64,000 bases of DNA from Aggregatibacter kilianii (GTDB lineage Bacteria; Pseudomonadota; Gammaproteobacteria; Enterobacterales; Pasteurellaceae), in assembly GCF_003130255.1 (NCBI RefSeq), contig NZ_NRCN01000002.1, forward strand, positions 124,001 through 188,000, read 5' to 3'. Positions 10,962 through 21,093 of the stretch are shown here, piece after piece. The position numbers and the translations under genes are program-made. Every line of letters starts with the position of its first letter. The stretch's first letter is position 1. The notes under the pieces were generated by a model, which saw nothing but the letters and a program-made list of their open reading frames with translations, made no database searches and was not told the origin of the DNA.

Positions 10962-11663
10962 CTAAAACTTATCTTTTGCCTGGCGTAATTGGGTAAATTG
11001 CGCCAAGTTGGTTGCCGTTAAAAATGGATTAATTTGTTTTTCCAAGCCTATCGTGGTCGGTAGGCTTGGTTTATTTTCAGCACGTAACTGCGCCACCAAA
11101 ACGCGATGATTTTCCACCGCACTTTTGTTTGCCCAAACGTTTTGCACAAACGCTAAATTGCTTAACGTATATTCATGCCCCGGGCAAACAATGGTGTCCT
11201 CAGGCAACGCCGCGAAACGCTGCATGGTGGCGAACATTTGCGCGTAATCACCGGTAAACACCCGTCCGCAACCGGCGGAAAATAAGGCATCACCGCAAAA
11301 CAAATGCCCATCCACCCAATGACTCACATGCTGCGCCGTATGCCCCCCGCTGGGTAGCACTTGAATTTGGTAATGTTCGGTGATAAGGTCGCCTTCATTA
11401 ATCACCTGCGTCAGCCCACAAGCAGTACACTCTGCCGGACCATAAATCGGTACTTGCGGGAAACGTTGTTTAAACGCCGCAACACCGTCCGTGTGATCCG
11501 CATGGTTGTGCGTGAGCAACAATGCTTCAACGGAAAAATGTTGTTCTTCCAACAAGTGAAATAGCTTGTCGGTTTCGGGCAAATCAACAATGAGCAACGG
11601 TAAATTTTCCCGTGCATAAAGCCAAATATAATTATCGTTTAACGCAGGAATCGGAATTAACAT
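10962..11663 (-). CDS. gloB: Hydroxyacylglutathione hydrolase (glyoxalase II)
   Basis: Hydrolyses S-D-lactoylglutathione to D-lactate and glutathione, completing methylglyoxal detoxification. The 233-residue metallo-beta-lactamase-fold protein has the bimetal-binding motif [10 protein letters not shown] around residues 51-60, then [24 protein letters not shown] and CPGHEYT, supplying the later metal ligands. It is about 18 residues shorter than E. coli GloB. It is divergent from the yafS-like methyltransferase, as in E. coli, and shares a genome with mgsA (at 23085), the source of methylglyoxal. Confidence 0.94.
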   Translation of the reverse strand: MLIPIPALNDNYIWLYARENLPLLIVDLPETDKLFHLLEEQHFSVEALLLTHNHADHTDGVAAFKQRFPQVPIYGPAECTACGLTQVINEGDLITEHYQIQVLPSGGHTAQHVSHWVDGHLFCGDALFSAGCGRVFTGDYAQMFATMQRFAALPEDTIVCPGHEYTLSNLAFVQNVWANKSAVENHRVLVAQLRAENKPSLPTTIGLEKQINPFLTATNLAQFTQLRQAKDKF

Positions 11664-11680
11664 AGGACCTCGGAGTTACC

Positions 11681-12379
11681 ATGATGTGGCGTGCTAAATA
11701 TGAAAAGTCACTGGCGATGCCCACCGGTTGGCAACAACTGCCAAATGGGCGCGCTTATTGTAACGCATTAAACGCTTATTTTGCCCCTTGGTTTACAAAA
11801 ATTTGTGGTTATCAGATTCTGAAAATTGGCGGGCTTAGCGCAGAAATTCAATGTGATTTGCCCTTGCGCCACCAAATTAGCCTCAGTGAAAAAATAACGG
11901 AAAATTTGACCGCACTTTTAGACGATCATCATTCTATTGTGCAAGCCAAGCTCACCGAACTCCCCTTTATTCAACAGCAGTTGGATGCTTGTGTGCTGAC
12001 TAACACGCTGAATTTTGTCCAAGATCCCCATCAAGTTTTGCGCGAAACCCACCGCGTTCTCACCGATGACGGCTATTTGTTTCTCAGTCTGTTTAATCCG
12101 CTTAACGGCCTATTTTTTAAATCAAAAACGGGAGACTTCCCTTCACGTCATTATTGTATTTGGCGGATCATTGATTGGTTGGAATTATTAAACTTTGATA
12201 TTTTGGAACAGCGGAATTTGGCGCTATCCCATCAAACCACCGGTTGGTTTGCCCCGTTAACGGTTATCGTGGCGCAAAAACGCACCTACCCATTAACGCT
12301 TAATCCGCAAAAAGTGCGGTCAAAAATCCCAGCGTTTTTACAACCGGCAGAAGCGTTGAAACAAGCGGAAGATCTTTAG
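11681..12379 (+). CDS. YafS-like SAM-dependent methyltransferase
   Basis: Class I methyltransferase of unknown substrate, 232 residues. The Rossmann core is weakly marked: an ILKIGG segment stands in the place of the SAM-binding glycine motif, ACVLTNTLNFVQDPHQVLRETHRVL around residues 101-125 is the usual post-motif region of ubiE-like enzymes, and LTDDGYLFLSLFNP follows. The gene is divergent from gloB with a 17-bp gap, the arrangement of gloB and yafS in E. coli. Start ATG at 11681 or the next Met codon. Confidence 0.75.
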   Translation: MMWRAKYEKSLAMPTGWQQLPNGRAYCNALNAYFAPWFTKICGYQILKIGGLSAEIQCDLPLRHQISLSEKITENLTALLDDHHSIVQAKLTELPFIQQQLDACVLTNTLNFVQDPHQVLRETHRVLTDDGYLFLSLFNPLNGLFFKSKTGDFPSRHYCIWRIIDWLELLNFDILEQRNLALSHQTTGWFAPLTVIVAQKRTYPLTLNPQKVRSKIPAFLQPAEALKQAEDL

Positions 12380-12430
12380 AAGAATAAGAAAACCTGTTTT
12401 CTAATTAACACTCTGTTTTAGATAAAAAAA

Positions 12431-12450
12431 ATCGGCACCGAAGTGCCGAT
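12431..12450 (-). terminator. Intrinsic terminator after yegP
   Basis: ATCGGCAC, loop CGAA, GTGCCGAT; on the leftward strand it is followed by a run of seven T residues. It may also stop the converging methyltransferase transcript. Confidence 0.82.
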
Positions 12451-12472
12451 AGTCTCAATTTATTACTGTATG

Positions 12473-12811
12473 TTATGCGGTAAGATCCCGAATATCTTCG
12501 CTAGACGCGTTATTCATCACGGATTCCATACCTTTTTGTGCCGCCGCCTGTGAGGAATAATATTGGCTACGACCGATTTCTTGGTGGTTGGCCGCTTTCA
12601 ATACGAAATACGGTTGATCGCTTTTGGTAGTGCGAAACTCAAAGTTTTTCTCATCTACACCGTTTTTCTGCACAGAAGCAATACCATTTTGCGCAGAAGC
12701 TTTGGTTTTATAAAGCTCGCTGGTTAAAATGACTTGCCCGTTAGTGGCGATCAAGTTGAACATAAATTGACCGTCTTTTGCTATTTTTAATTCATAATGT
12801 CCTTGTGCCAT
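12473..12811 (-). CDS. yegP: YegP family protein (two DUF1508 repeats)
   Basis: Small cytoplasmic protein of unknown function, 112 residues, made of two similar halves of about 50 residues: GHYELKIAKDGQFMFNLIA with SELYKTKASAQNGIASV, and FEFRTTKSDQPYFVLKA with SQYYSSQAAAQKGMESV. This tandem DUF1508 layout is that of E. coli YegP, for which no firm role is established. It is preceded by an AGGAGG-type ribosome site and followed by a good terminator, so it is monocistronic. Confidence 0.9.
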   Translation of the reverse strand: MAQGHYELKIAKDGQFMFNLIATNGQVILTSELYKTKASAQNGIASVQKNGVDEKNFEFRTTKSDQPYFVLKAANHQEIGRSQYYSSQAAAQKGMESVMNNASSEDIRDLTA

Positions 12812-13013
12812 TTTTATTCCTCCTAGGGTTAATTCAATGGTGTTAACCGTCTAAAATTTAATTCGACAAAGGAGAAAAATACCTTGCAAAATAGGAATTT
12901 TAGACATCGTTAAATGTATAAAAAAAGAACGTTTATAGCAACAGTCAAGAGTGAAAATGTGCTAAAATGCGCGCCCAATATAACGCGACAAAACACTGAC
13001 GGAGGAAATTAAC

Positions 13014-14216
13014 ATGGCCGGTATTTATCAACTGAAAGGCTGTATTCAACCTTATGTTTGGGGTGGAAAACATTATATTGCGAACTTGCTAAATGTCACA
13101 AATGCTCAAGAACCATACGCTGAATATTGGTTAGGCGCACACACCTCAGCCCCGTCACAATTACTTATCACCAACGGTGAAATATCATTACTTGATTTTT
13201 TACACAAAAATCCCACCGCACTTGGTACACAAAGCCGTCAATTGTTTGGTGATAATTTGCCTTATTTGCTGAAAATTTTAGATGTTGCCAATCCCCTTTC
13301 CATTCAGTTGCACCCAACCAAAGAACAAGCTGAAATCGGCTTTGCGCAAGAAAATGCCGCCGGCATCCCGTTAAATGATCCGAAGCGCACCTATAAGGAC
13401 GATAACCATAAGCCGGAAATGATGATTGCTTTGTCCGATTTTTGGCTTTTACATGCTTTTAAAACCAAAGCCAAAATTCTCGACACCCTACGCCAACGCC
13501 CGTCACTTGCGGATCTGGCAACAAAATTGGCCTCGCAGAATTTAGCGGATTTTTATGCTGACATTATGTTGGCAACACAAGAGCAATTAGCACAATGGCT
13601 CTTGCCGATTATTGATGACCAACAGGAGGCTTACGAGCAAAATCAACTTGCCATGCAGGATCCTGACTACTGGGTGCTTTACACATTGCACGCCATGAAG
13701 ATTTCCCGAGACAAGTTAGATGCGGGGTTAATGAGTTTTTACTTGTTCAATATTGTGAATTTGCAGGTTGGCGAAGGTATTTTCCAAGCGGCCGGCGTGC
13801 CACACGCTTATTTACGCGGACAAAATCTTGAACTAATGGCCTGTTCCGACAATGTCATTCGTGGCGGTCTAACGCCAAAACACGTTGATATCGAACAATT
13901 GCTAAAAATCATCGATTACAGTGAAATTGTCCCTCAGATTATCGCGCCGGCACCTAAAAATCAGGTTTACACCTACCCGACGCCCATTGCCGATTTTGCC
14001 TTGAGCAATATGCCTTACGCAAAAAACACCGAGATTTCCGACCGCACTTTAAACGGCACGATTCTCTTAGTGATGGCGGGCGAAATCACATTGGAAGCCA
14101 CACAACAAAAATTCACTTTGAAACAAGGACAAGCGGCGTTTATTGAAGCTGATACAGACTATCGCGTGCATGGCATGCAAGAAGGTTATGCCGTGCTCGC
14201 CGGGCTGCCGCTTTAA
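13014..14216 (+). CDS. manA: Mannose-6-phosphate isomerase, class I
   Basis: Zinc enzyme interconverting mannose-6-phosphate and fructose-6-phosphate. The 400-residue type I protein has VWGGKHYIA near the start, the metal-binding QLHPTKEQAE around residues 99-108, NHKPEMMIAL around 135-144, and the C-terminal GVPHAYLRGQNLELMACSDN segment. A GGAGG ribosome site precedes the ATG and TAAAAT at about 12963 may be the -10 box. It is followed after a short gap by ycaO. Confidence 0.93.
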   Translation: MAGIYQLKGCIQPYVWGGKHYIANLLNVTNAQEPYAEYWLGAHTSAPSQLLITNGEISLLDFLHKNPTALGTQSRQLFGDNLPYLLKILDVANPLSIQLHPTKEQAEIGFAQENAAGIPLNDPKRTYKDDNHKPEMMIALSDFWLLHAFKTKAKILDTLRQRPSLADLATKLASQNLADFYADIMLATQEQLAQWLLPIIDDQQEAYEQNQLAMQDPDYWVLYTLHAMKISRDKLDAGLMSFYLFNIVNLQVGEGIFQAAGVPHAYLRGQNLELMACSDNVIRGGLTPKHVDIEQLLKIIDYSEIVPQIIAPAPKNQVYTYPTPIADFALSNMPYAKNTEISDRTLNGTILLVMAGEITLEATQQKFTLKQGQAAFIEADTDYRVHGMQEGYAVLAGLPL

Positions 14217-14313
14217 ATTCAGTTTATCTTCCCCTCGCCCATTTACGGAAGAGGGGAAAAATTCATATTTTTATTGGTTATTCAAGAAAAAAGACGTCAA
14301 AAAAAGGAACATT

Positions 14314-16077
14314 ATGACCAAACAAACCTTTATTCCCGGCAAAGATGCCGCCCTTGAGGAAAGTATTGAAAAATTTCAGCAAAAACTGACCGCACTTGGC
14401 TTTAACATTGAAGAAGCCTCGTGGTTAAATCCCGTGCCAAACGTGTGGTCGGTACATATTCGTGACAAAGACTCCCCGCAATGTTTCACCAACGGCAAGG
14501 GTGCCAGTAAAAAAGCGGCATTAGCTTCCGCATTAGGCGAATATTTTGAGCGTCTTTCCACCAACTATTTCTGGACGGATTTCTATTTAGGGCAAGATAT
14601 TGCCAACAGCGATTTTGTGCACTATCCGAACGAAAAATGGTTCCCTATTGAAGATGAAGCCCTATTGCCCCGTGGTATTTTAGACGATCATTTATTTGAA
14701 CATTTCGATCCGAATCAGGAGCTAACTCCTGAACTTTTAGTGGATTTGCAATCGGGCAACTATGAGCGAGGTATTGTCGCGCTGCCTTATGTACGCCAAT
14801 CGGATCAACAGACGGTGTATATTCCGCAAAATATTATCTCTAACCTCTATGTTTCCAACGGTATGTCTGCCGGCAACAGCCAATTTGAAGCCCGTGTACA
14901 GGGATTGTCGGAAGTGTTTGAGCGCTATGTGAAAAATAAAATCATCGCAGAAGCGATCAGTCTGCCGTTAATTCCGCAAGACGTGATGGCGCGTTATCCT
15001 TCCATTCAAGCCTCTATCGACAAACTGGAACAGGAAGGTTTCCCGATTTTGGCGTATGACGCCTCTCTTGGCGGTAAATATCCGGTGATTTGTGTCATTT
15101 TGCTCAACCCGACCAATGGCACTTGCTTTGCCTCTTTCGGTGCACACCCAAAATTCCAAGTGGCATTAGAGCGCACCGTCACCGAATTATTACAAGGTCG
15201 CAGCCTAAAAGAGTTGGACGTTTTCGCCCCGCCATCATTCAACAACGATGATGTGGCCGAACACGCCAATTTGGAAACCCACTTTATTGATTCCAGCGGT
15301 TTAATTTCTTGGGATTTATTCAAAGACACACCGGATTACGAGTTCGCCGATTGGAACTTCTCGGGCAAAGATACCCATGAAGAATATGATAATCTCATGA
15401 CGATTCTCCGCGAGGAAAGCAAAGAGGTTTACATCATGGATTATAACCACTTAGGTGTTTACGCTTGTCGCATCATCGTGCCGGGCATGTCCGATATTTA
15501 TCCGGCGGACGACTTAATTTACGCCAACAGTAACATGGGCATGGACTGGCGCGAAATCCTGCTAGATTTACCGCACTTCCACCACGACCAAGAAACCTAT
15601 CAAGAACTGTTGGAGGAACTGGATGAACAAGGCGTTGACGATGCCACCCGCGTACGCGAATTTATCGGCATCGTGGCACCGAAAGCCAGCGGTTGGACGA
15701 CCTTGCGCATCGGTGAATTAAAATCCATGCTTTATCTCGCTTTAGGCGACTTGGCAATGGCGTTAGACTGGGCGAACTGGACATACAACATGAATAGCTC
15801 CGTATTCACCGCCGAACGCGCCAACTATTATCGTTGCTTAATCAGCAGCCTTGAATTATTTATGGACAGCAAACGCACGCCACAACAATACCGCATGGTA
15901 TTCGAAAAAATGTACGGCAAAGACGCGGTGGAATTTGCGTGGGGTGCGATTCAAGGTGGAAATCCGTTCTATAACCTGCCAGCCAGCGACGAAACTCTCG
16001 CTAACTTTAGTGAACATCAAAAATTATTAGCAGCCTATGCTAAATTGCAAAAGGCAAAACGTGAAAATTGGCAGTAA
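14314..16077 (+). CDS. ycaO: YcaO, 30S S12 methylthiotransferase accessory factor
   Basis: YcaO-fold ATP-dependent enzyme; in E. coli it assists RimO in beta-methylthiolation of Asp88 of ribosomal protein S12. The ATG at 14314 follows AAAAAGGAAC and gives 587 residues, the family length; the frame is open further upstream but overlaps manA, so longer starts are unlikely. The ATP-binding glutamate region SKKAALASALGEYFERLS is around residues 66-83, with QFEARVQGLSEVFERYVK further on. The C-terminal half carries the TPR-like extension of the E. coli type. Confidence 0.92.
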   Translation: MTKQTFIPGKDAALEESIEKFQQKLTALGFNIEEASWLNPVPNVWSVHIRDKDSPQCFTNGKGASKKAALASALGEYFERLSTNYFWTDFYLGQDIANSDFVHYPNEKWFPIEDEALLPRGILDDHLFEHFDPNQELTPELLVDLQSGNYERGIVALPYVRQSDQQTVYIPQNIISNLYVSNGMSAGNSQFEARVQGLSEVFERYVKNKIIAEAISLPLIPQDVMARYPSIQASIDKLEQEGFPILAYDASLGGKYPVICVILLNPTNGTCFASFGAHPKFQVALERTVTELLQGRSLKELDVFAPPSFNNDDVAEHANLETHFIDSSGLISWDLFKDTPDYEFADWNFSGKDTHEEYDNLMTILREESKEVYIMDYNHLGVYACRIIVPGMSDIYPADDLIYANSNMGMDWREILLDLPHFHHDQETYQELLEELDEQGVDDATRVREFIGIVAPKASGWTTLRIGELKSMLYLALGDLAMALDWANWTYNMNSSVFTAERANYYRCLISSLELFMDSKRTPQQYRMVFEKMYGKDAVEFAWGAIQGGNPFYNLPASDETLANFSEHQKLLAAYAKLQKAKRENWQ

Positions 16078-16107
16078 AGTGCGGTCATTTTTTTCAGCGT
16101 TTTTATC

Positions 16108-16130
16108 AGGGTGAAGCAATTCACCCTTTT
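16108..16130 (+). terminator. Intrinsic terminator after ycaO
   Basis: AGGGTGAA, loop GCAA, TTCACCCT, then a T-run. Confidence 0.8.
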
Positions 16131-16245
16131 TATTTCTGTTAAGGGAATGTAGAAAAACCCATCAACTTATTGAATTAAAAAGGAAAAATACTATAATCGC
16201 AAACCTACACAACGCCTCACATATTCAATAACCTAGGAAAATTTT

Positions 16246-16554
16246 ATGAAAAAAATACTTGCAACAATATCAATAACACTATTATTAAATGCTTGTTCCA
16301 CTCTTGAAACCTTAGATAAACCTAAATTTTACAGTGGTACACGAACGGATATTGAGGCGCTTAATGATCGTTCTCGATCTCACGGAACATCGGCTGATTT
16401 AGCAGATGCATTCATAAAACCGTTGTATTTACTAGATTTACCATTTAGCTTTGTAGCCGATACTGCCTTTTTACCAATTAAAACCATTCAAGTTTTAGCT
16501 AGTGGCGATGAAGAAGATAAAACTCAACGTTCGGATGTGCCACCTCATCAATAA
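16246..16554 (+). CDS. YceK/YidQ-like (DUF1375) lipoprotein
   Basis: Small outer-membrane or periplasmic lipoprotein of unknown role, 102 residues. The signal peptide ends in the lipobox LLNAC, with Cys17 as the lipidation site. The rest has YSGTRTD, LLDLPFSFVADTAFLPI, the YceK/YidQ pattern of Y-x-G-T-R followed by an (L/I)D(L/W)P-xSF-xADTA-xLP motif. A paralogue with the same motifs is at 45471-45797. RBS is weak (ACCTAGGAAAATTTT). Isolated gene. Confidence 0.83.
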   Translation: MKKILATISITLLLNACSTLETLDKPKFYSGTRTDIEALNDRSRSHGTSADLADAFIKPLYLLDLPFSFVADTAFLPIKTIQVLASGDEEDKTQRSDVPPHQ

Positions 16555-16692
16555 CCCAAAATGACCGTTTAAAAACGAAGTTGTCATTTTTTTATGAAAA
16601 ATTTTCGTTCTGTGATCTAACACATAGAAATACAAAAACGTTCAAGCTATGATCTAACCAATTGTTTCACATAAATTTAGAGGAGGTTATTT

Positions 16693-17100
16693 ATGCAAAG
16701 TTGGACAACTGAAATGTGGCAAGCTGCGTTAATCGGTTTAGTGGTTGGTTTTGTTATCGGTTATTTTTTATTGCGGTTAACCAAAGAGTCCGCCAAAAAA
16801 CAAGTGAAAACCGAAGCGGAATTACGCGCCGCAAAAGAACAGTTGGAAAATCAAAAACAACAATTGGAGAAACATTTTTCGGAAAGTGCCGATTTGTTGA
16901 AATCCCTTGCGCAGGATTATCAAAAACTGTATCAACACCTTGCACAATCCTCTAATCGGTTATTACCGGAACTCACTGACAAGGCATTGTTCCAACATAA
17001 TTTATTGGATGACAAAGGGAATCCGTTGCCGACAAATTCAGACGACCAGCCGAAAGACTATTCCGAAGGATCTTCAGGGATTTTCAAGGCAGAAAAATAG
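16693..17100 (+). CDS. zapG: ZapG/YhcB (DUF1043) membrane protein
   Basis: Inner-membrane protein linked to cell division and envelope growth in E. coli. The 135-residue product has one N-terminal membrane span (about residues 9-28, AALIGLVVGFVIGYFLLRL), a coiled coil (about 30-85, Lys/Glu/Gln-rich) and a conserved tail region with YQKLYQHLAQSS. AGAGGAGG ribosome site. Two ATGATCTAA-type half-palindromes just upstream (16610-16660) resemble weak CRP sites, but I do not call them. Confidence 0.88.
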   Translation: MQSWTTEMWQAALIGLVVGFVIGYFLLRLTKESAKKQVKTEAELRAAKEQLENQKQQLEKHFSESADLLKSLAQDYQKLYQHLAQSSNRLLPELTDKALFQHNLLDDKGNPLPTNSDDQPKDYSEGSSGIFKAEK

Positions 17101-17125
17101 TTGCTCCATCTTCGCGCAAACATAG

Positions 17126-17167
17126 AAAGTGCGGTCAGAAAAACAATCATTTTTTTGACCGCACTTT
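17126..17167. terminator. Uptake-signal dyad after zapG
   Basis: AAAGTGCGGTCA (17126-17137) pairs with TGACCGCACTTT (17156-17167), a perfect 12-bp stem with a T-rich loop; likely zapG terminator and two uptake sites. Confidence 0.7.
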
Positions 17168-17277
17168 TATTCCTCTATCTAAAAATATTTATGCGGAATA
17201 ATTGACATTTAGTGTCCTAGCCCTTACCTTACACAAAGGTTTCAACCTATTATTTTCTTTACACTAAAGGAGCTTTT

Positions 17278-17940
17278 ATGCAATCTCGTATTATTGTTGA
17301 CAGCAGAGAAGAATCGTTACTTAGTACGCACAAAGTACTGCGCAACACGTATTTCTTATTGGCGTTAACATTAGCATTTTCCGCCGTGGTGGCTTATGTT
17401 TCTATGGCAATGGATTTACCTCGCCCGGGGTTAATCGTTCTGCTTGTGGGTTTCTATGGTTTGCTTTTCTTAACGAACGCCTTGGCGAATAGTGGGTTAG
17501 GTATTTTGGCTGCGTTTGCATTCACCGGCTTCTTGGGTTACACCATTGGGCCAATTTTGAATATGTATGTAAGCGCGGGTTTGGGTGATGCTATCGTGTT
17601 AGCGTTAGCCGGTACGGCAATTACCTTCTTTGCTTGTTCCGCTTATGTGTTGACCACCAAGAAAGACATGTCTTTCTTATCCGGTACAATGTTGGCGTTA
17701 TTCGTTGTATTGTTAGTTGGCATGGTAGCGAGTTTCTTCTTCCACTTCCCGGCACTTTATGTGGGTATCAGCGCGCTATTCATCGTATTCTCCACCATGG
17801 GGATTTTGTATGAAACCAGCAACATTATCCACGGCGGAGAAACCAACTATATTCGCGCGACCGTAAGTTTATTCGTGTCTATCTATAACCTGTTTATCAG
17901 CTTATTAAACTTGCTTTCATTCTTCTCTTCTAGAGATTAA
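17278..17940 (+). CDS. yccA: Bax-inhibitor-1 family protein YccA
   Basis: Inner-membrane protein with seven hydrophobic segments, 220 residues, of the BI-1 (TMBIM) family; in E. coli it is a substrate and modulator of the FtsH protease. The family core [12 protein letters not shown] lies around residues 122-133 and [18 protein letters not shown] around 180-197. AAAGGAGC ribosome site. It is next to tusE, as in E. coli, and is followed by a strong terminator. Confidence 0.93.
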   Translation: MQSRIIVDSREESLLSTHKVLRNTYFLLALTLAFSAVVAYVSMAMDLPRPGLIVLLVGFYGLLFLTNALANSGLGILAAFAFTGFLGYTIGPILNMYVSAGLGDAIVLALAGTAITFFACSAYVLTTKKDMSFLSGTMLALFVVLLVGMVASFFFHFPALYVGISALFIVFSTMGILYETSNIIHGGETNYIRATVSLFVSIYNLFISLLNLLSFFSSRD

Positions 17941-17963
17941 TTATTAATTTGATAGATAAATTC

Positions 17964-17988
17964 AACGCCCCTTCTTTGGGGCGTTTTT
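17964..17988 (+). terminator. Intrinsic terminator after yccA
   Basis: AACGCCCC, loop TTCTTT, GGGGCGTT with following T-run. A TATAAT box begins right behind it (17990-17995) and probably serves tusE. Confidence 0.85.
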
Positions 17989-18025
17989 GTATAATCAAAC
18001 CCATGAAAACAATAAGGTTATCACG

Positions 18026-18355
18026 ATGTTGAGTGTAAATAATAAGCAAATTGAAACTGATGCGTCAGGCTATTTATTAAATATTAATGATTGGACCCCG
18101 GATGTGGCATTGGCTATTGCAACATTAGAAAATTTAGAACTCACCGAAGCGCATTGGGAAATTATCCATTTTGTGCGGGATTTTTATCAAGAATATAAAA
18201 CCTCTCCTGCTATTCGAATGCTAGTAAAAGCCACTGCACAAAAACTGGGTGAAGACAAAGGGAATAGCCGTTATTTACAGCGTCTGTTTCCTGAAGGTCC
18301 TGCCAAACAGGCCTCCAAACTGGCAGGACTGCCAAAACCGGCAAAATGTTTATAA
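18026..18355 (+). CDS. tusE: Sulfur relay protein TusE (DsrC family)
   Basis: Takes persulfide sulfur from the TusBCD complex and passes it to MnmA for 2-thiouridine at the tRNA wobble base. I chose the ATG at 18026, behind AAGG with 8-nt spacing, which gives 109 residues exactly as E. coli TusE; the frame is open 39 nt further up. The family marks are [11 protein letters not shown] near residue 17, [15 protein letters not shown] near 43-57, and the redox-active penultimate Cys in KPAKCL at the C-terminus. Confidence 0.93.
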   Translation: MLSVNNKQIETDASGYLLNINDWTPDVALAIATLENLELTEAHWEIIHFVRDFYQEYKTSPAIRMLVKATAQKLGEDKGNSRYLQRLFPEGPAKQASKLAGLPKPAKCL

Positions 18356-18372
18356 AATTCAAACATTTTATT

Positions 18373-18387
18373 TGATAATCATTTGCA
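18373..18387. promoter_or_regulatory. Putative Fur box upstream of yfeA
   Basis: TGATAATCATTTGCA fits the 7-1-7 Fur consensus TGATAATNATTATCA at 12 of 14 specified positions. It lies 78-92 bp before the yfeA start, with TATAAT boxes at 18415-18420 and 18436-18441 between. Iron-dependent repression of the yfe operon is inferred. Confidence 0.7.
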
Positions 18388-18464
18388 TTTAAAAACAAAA
18401 AGCATATAATGCCTTCGCAACTTATGTTGTTATTCTATAATTTAAAAAACTAAGGAGAAAAATC

Positions 18465-19346
18465 ATGCGTTTACTCGCAACCCTCATCAGCGTACTGGCA
18501 TTAAGTTTAAGTAGTAGCTTGGCTTATGCAAAATTCAAAGTAGTTACCACCTTCACCATCATTCAAGACATGGCGCAAAATATCGCCGGTGATGCTGCTA
18601 CCGTAGAGTCCATCACCAAGCCCGGAGCGGAAATTCATGATTATGAACCGACACCAAAAGATATTGTGAAAGCCCAATCTGCCGACTTAGTATTATGGAA
18701 CGGTTTAAATCTTGAACGTTGGTTTGAAAAATTCTTCCAAAATGTGAAAGATAAACCGGCAGTTGTTGTTACCGACGGCATTGAGCCGATATCCATTCAT
18801 GAAGGTCCTTATACCGGCAACCCGAATCCGCACGCTTGGATGTCTCCTTCCAATGCATTGATTTACATTGAAAACATTAAAAATGCGTTGGTCAAATACG
18901 ATCCGCAAAATAAAGAAACGTACGAAAAAAACGCCGCACTTTATGCACAAAAAATCAAAGAGTTGGATAAACCGTTACGTGAAAAATTAGCTCAAGTGCC
19001 GGAAACCCAACGTTGGCTGGTTACCAGTGAAGGCGCATTTAGCTATCTCACCCGCGACTACGGTTTTAAAGAAGCTTACTTATGGCCGATTAATGCCGAA
19101 CAACAAGGTACACCACAACAGGTTCGTAAAGTCATTGAAACCGTAAAAGCCCACAATATTCCGGTAGTTTTCAGTGAAAGTACCATTTCACCAAAACCGG
19201 CAAAACAAGTGGCGAAAGAAACCGGTGCTAAATACGGTGGCGTGCTTTATGTTGATTCGCTTTCCAATAAAAAGGGCCCGGTACCGACTTATGTCGATTT
19301 GTTAAATACCACCGTTTCCACTATCGCAAAAGGATTTGAAAAATAA
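18465..19346 (+). CDS. yfeA: Iron/manganese ABC transporter, periplasmic binding protein (YfeA/AfeA/SitA type)
   Basis: Cluster A-I metal-binding protein that captures chelated Fe2+/Mn2+ in the periplasm. The 293-residue product has a cleavable signal peptide (about residues 1-22, ending AYA) and typical metal-ligand segments: [12 protein letters not shown] (His around 63), NPHAWMSP (His around 125), an [10 protein letters not shown] Glu/Ser region and the C-terminal VDSLS Asp. A strong TAAGGAG precedes the ATG. It heads a tight four-gene operon with overlapping stops and starts and a Fur box upstream. Confidence 0.93.
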   Translation: MRLLATLISVLALSLSSSLAYAKFKVVTTFTIIQDMAQNIAGDAATVESITKPGAEIHDYEPTPKDIVKAQSADLVLWNGLNLERWFEKFFQNVKDKPAVVVTDGIEPISIHEGPYTGNPNPHAWMSPSNALIYIENIKNALVKYDPQNKETYEKNAALYAQKIKELDKPLREKLAQVPETQRWLVTSEGAFSYLTRDYGFKEAYLWPINAEQQGTPQQVRKVIETVKAHNIPVVFSESTISPKPAKQVAKETGAKYGGVLYVDSLSNKKGPVPTYVDLLNTTVSTIAKGFEK

Positions 19347-20236
19347 TGTCATCTAATATTGCCTCGATCTGTGTTGAAGACGTGACCGTTCGCTATAACA
19401 ACGGTCACACCGCCATCCACGATGTCACCTTTCACTTAGAAGGCGGCACCACTTGCGCTCTTGTGGGTGTAAATGGAAGCGGAAAATCAACCCTATTTAA
19501 AAGTCTAATGGGGTTGATTAATCCACAACGAGGCAATATTAAGTTGTGTCATTTGCCGATTAAACAGGCGTTAAAACAAAACCTTGTCTCTTATGTCCCG
19601 CAATCGGAAGAAGTGGACTGGCAATTTCCGGTATCTGTTTATGATGTGGTGCTCATGGGACGTTACGGCTATATGAATTTCCTGCGCCGCCCAAGTGAAA
19701 CCGACAAACAAAAAGTGCGGGAAGCCATGCAACGGGTGAACATTGAGCACCTTGCCCATCGTCAAATCGGCGAGCTTTCCGGTGGACAGAAAAAGCGCGT
19801 ATTTTTAGCTCGTGCGCTTGCTCAACAAAGTAAGATTATTTTACTGGATGAACCTTTTACCGGCGTTGATGTGCAAACAGAAAATGCCATTGTCGATTTA
19901 CTCGGGCAATTACGTAGCGAAGGCCATCTCATTTTGGTCTCTACCCATAACTTGGGTGCTGTACCGGATTTTTGTGATCAGGTGGTGATGATTAATCGTA
20001 CCGTAATTGCAGCCGGCTCAACGGACACGACCTTCAACCAACATAATTTGGAACTGGCCTTTGGTGGCGTATTGCGCCACATTAAGTTGCTCGGTTCAGA
20101 CCTACACGATGACGAAGATCCGCGAGCAGTGACAGTGCTTACCGATGATGAACGGGCGGCGGTGTTCTATGGTAAAACCAAAGTCGATCCACCTGCGCCG
20201 ATTGTGAAACACTGTAAATCAGAGGAAAAACCATAA
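19346..20236 (+). CDS. yfeB: Iron/manganese ABC transporter, ATP-binding protein
   Basis: Cytoplasmic ATPase of the YfeABCD importer, 296 residues. Walker [10 protein letters not shown] is around residues 38-46, the Q-loop region [10 protein letters not shown] around 82-91, the ABC signature LSGGQKKR around 144-151 and Walker B ILLDEPF around 165-171. Its ATG overlaps the yfeA stop by one base and its end overlaps yfeC by one base, so translation is coupled. Confidence 0.95.
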   Translation: MSSNIASICVEDVTVRYNNGHTAIHDVTFHLEGGTTCALVGVNGSGKSTLFKSLMGLINPQRGNIKLCHLPIKQALKQNLVSYVPQSEEVDWQFPVSVYDVVLMGRYGYMNFLRRPSETDKQKVREAMQRVNIEHLAHRQIGELSGGQKKRVFLARALAQQSKIILLDEPFTGVDVQTENAIVDLLGQLRSEGHLILVSTHNLGAVPDFCDQVVMINRTVIAAGSTDTTFNQHNLELAFGGVLRHIKLLGSDLHDDEDPRAVTVLTDDERAAVFYGKTKVDPPAPIVKHCKSEEKP

Positions 20237-21093
20237 TGTTAGATCTCTTACTGGAACCTTTTTCCTATGATTATATGGTGAAAGCCATCTTGCTCAGTTC
20301 CGCAGTAGGTGGCGTATGTGCTTTTTTATCTGCCTATTTGATGCTAAAAGGTTGGTCGCTCATTGGCGATGCCCTTTCCCATTCCGTTGTTCCCGGTGTT
20401 GCCATCGCTTATGCGCTTTCCCTGCCTTATGCATTAGGCGCTTTCTTCTCCGGCATTTTAGCTGCTGTGTCCATTTTATGGGTAAAATCCATTACCAAAC
20501 TACGTGAAGATGCGGTCATCGGCTTTATTTTTACCACATTTTTTGCTCTCGGCTTGCTGATCATTTCCCTCAACCCGACTTCTGTCAATGTGCAAGATAT
20601 TGTGTTAGGTAACATCCTGGGCATTGCGGATGAAGATATTATTCAAGTGGCGATTATCATCGGTATTAGTCTGATTTTATTACTCATTTTTTGGAAAGAT
20701 CTGTTATTAATTTTCTTTGATGAAGTCCATGCCACTTCCGTAGGCCTCACACCGATTTATTACAAAGTGCTGTTTTTTACTTTACTCAGCGCTTGTGTCG
20801 TTGCCGCCTTACAAACCGTCGGCGCTATTTTGGTTATCGCTATGGTCATCACACCGGGCGCAACCGCTTATTTACTTACCGATCGATTTAAAACCCTTGC
20901 TATCATCGCGACTATCCTAGGTATCCTTTCCAGCGCCATTGGGGTTTATATCAGCTATTTCTTAGATGGTGCGACCGGTGCCGTCATTGTCTGTATTCAG
21001 ACCGCACTTTTCCTATTGGCCTTCATTTTCTCACCAAAATACGGCTTATTACGTCAACGTAAACCGATTACGCAAGAAGAGGTGCAACAATGA
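20236..21093 (+). CDS. yfeC: Iron/manganese ABC transporter, permease YfeC
   Basis: Inner-membrane permease of the metal importer, 285 residues with about eight hydrophobic segments. The family pattern KGWSLIGDALSHSVVPGVA is near residues 39-57, the start of the coupling region of ABC-3 family permeases. It is paralogous to the next gene; the two presumably form a heterodimer. Overlaps its neighbours on both sides. Confidence 0.94.
   Translation: MLDLLLEPFSYDYMVKAILLSSAVGGVCAFLSAYLMLKGWSLIGDALSHSVVPGVAIAYALSLPYALGAFFSGILAAVSILWVKSITKLREDAVIGFIFTTFFALGLLIISLNPTSVNVQDIVLGNILGIADEDIIQVAIIIGISLILLLIFWKDLLLIFFDEVHATSVGLTPIYYKVLFFTLLSACVVAALQTVGAILVIAMVITPGATAYLLTDRFKTLAIIATILGILSSAIGVYISYFLDGATGAVIVCIQTALFLLAFIFSPKYGLLRQRKPITQEEVQQ

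Noticed and set aside
14229-14258. CCCCTC/GAGGGG hairpin after manA
   Set aside because: Possible terminator or degenerate REP unit, but loop is long and no T-run follows, so not listed as a feature.
16610-16660. TGTGATCTAACACATA and TATGATCTAACC upstream of zapG as CRP sites
   Set aside because: Second half-sites do not fit the TGTGA-N6-TCACA spacing; too weak to call.
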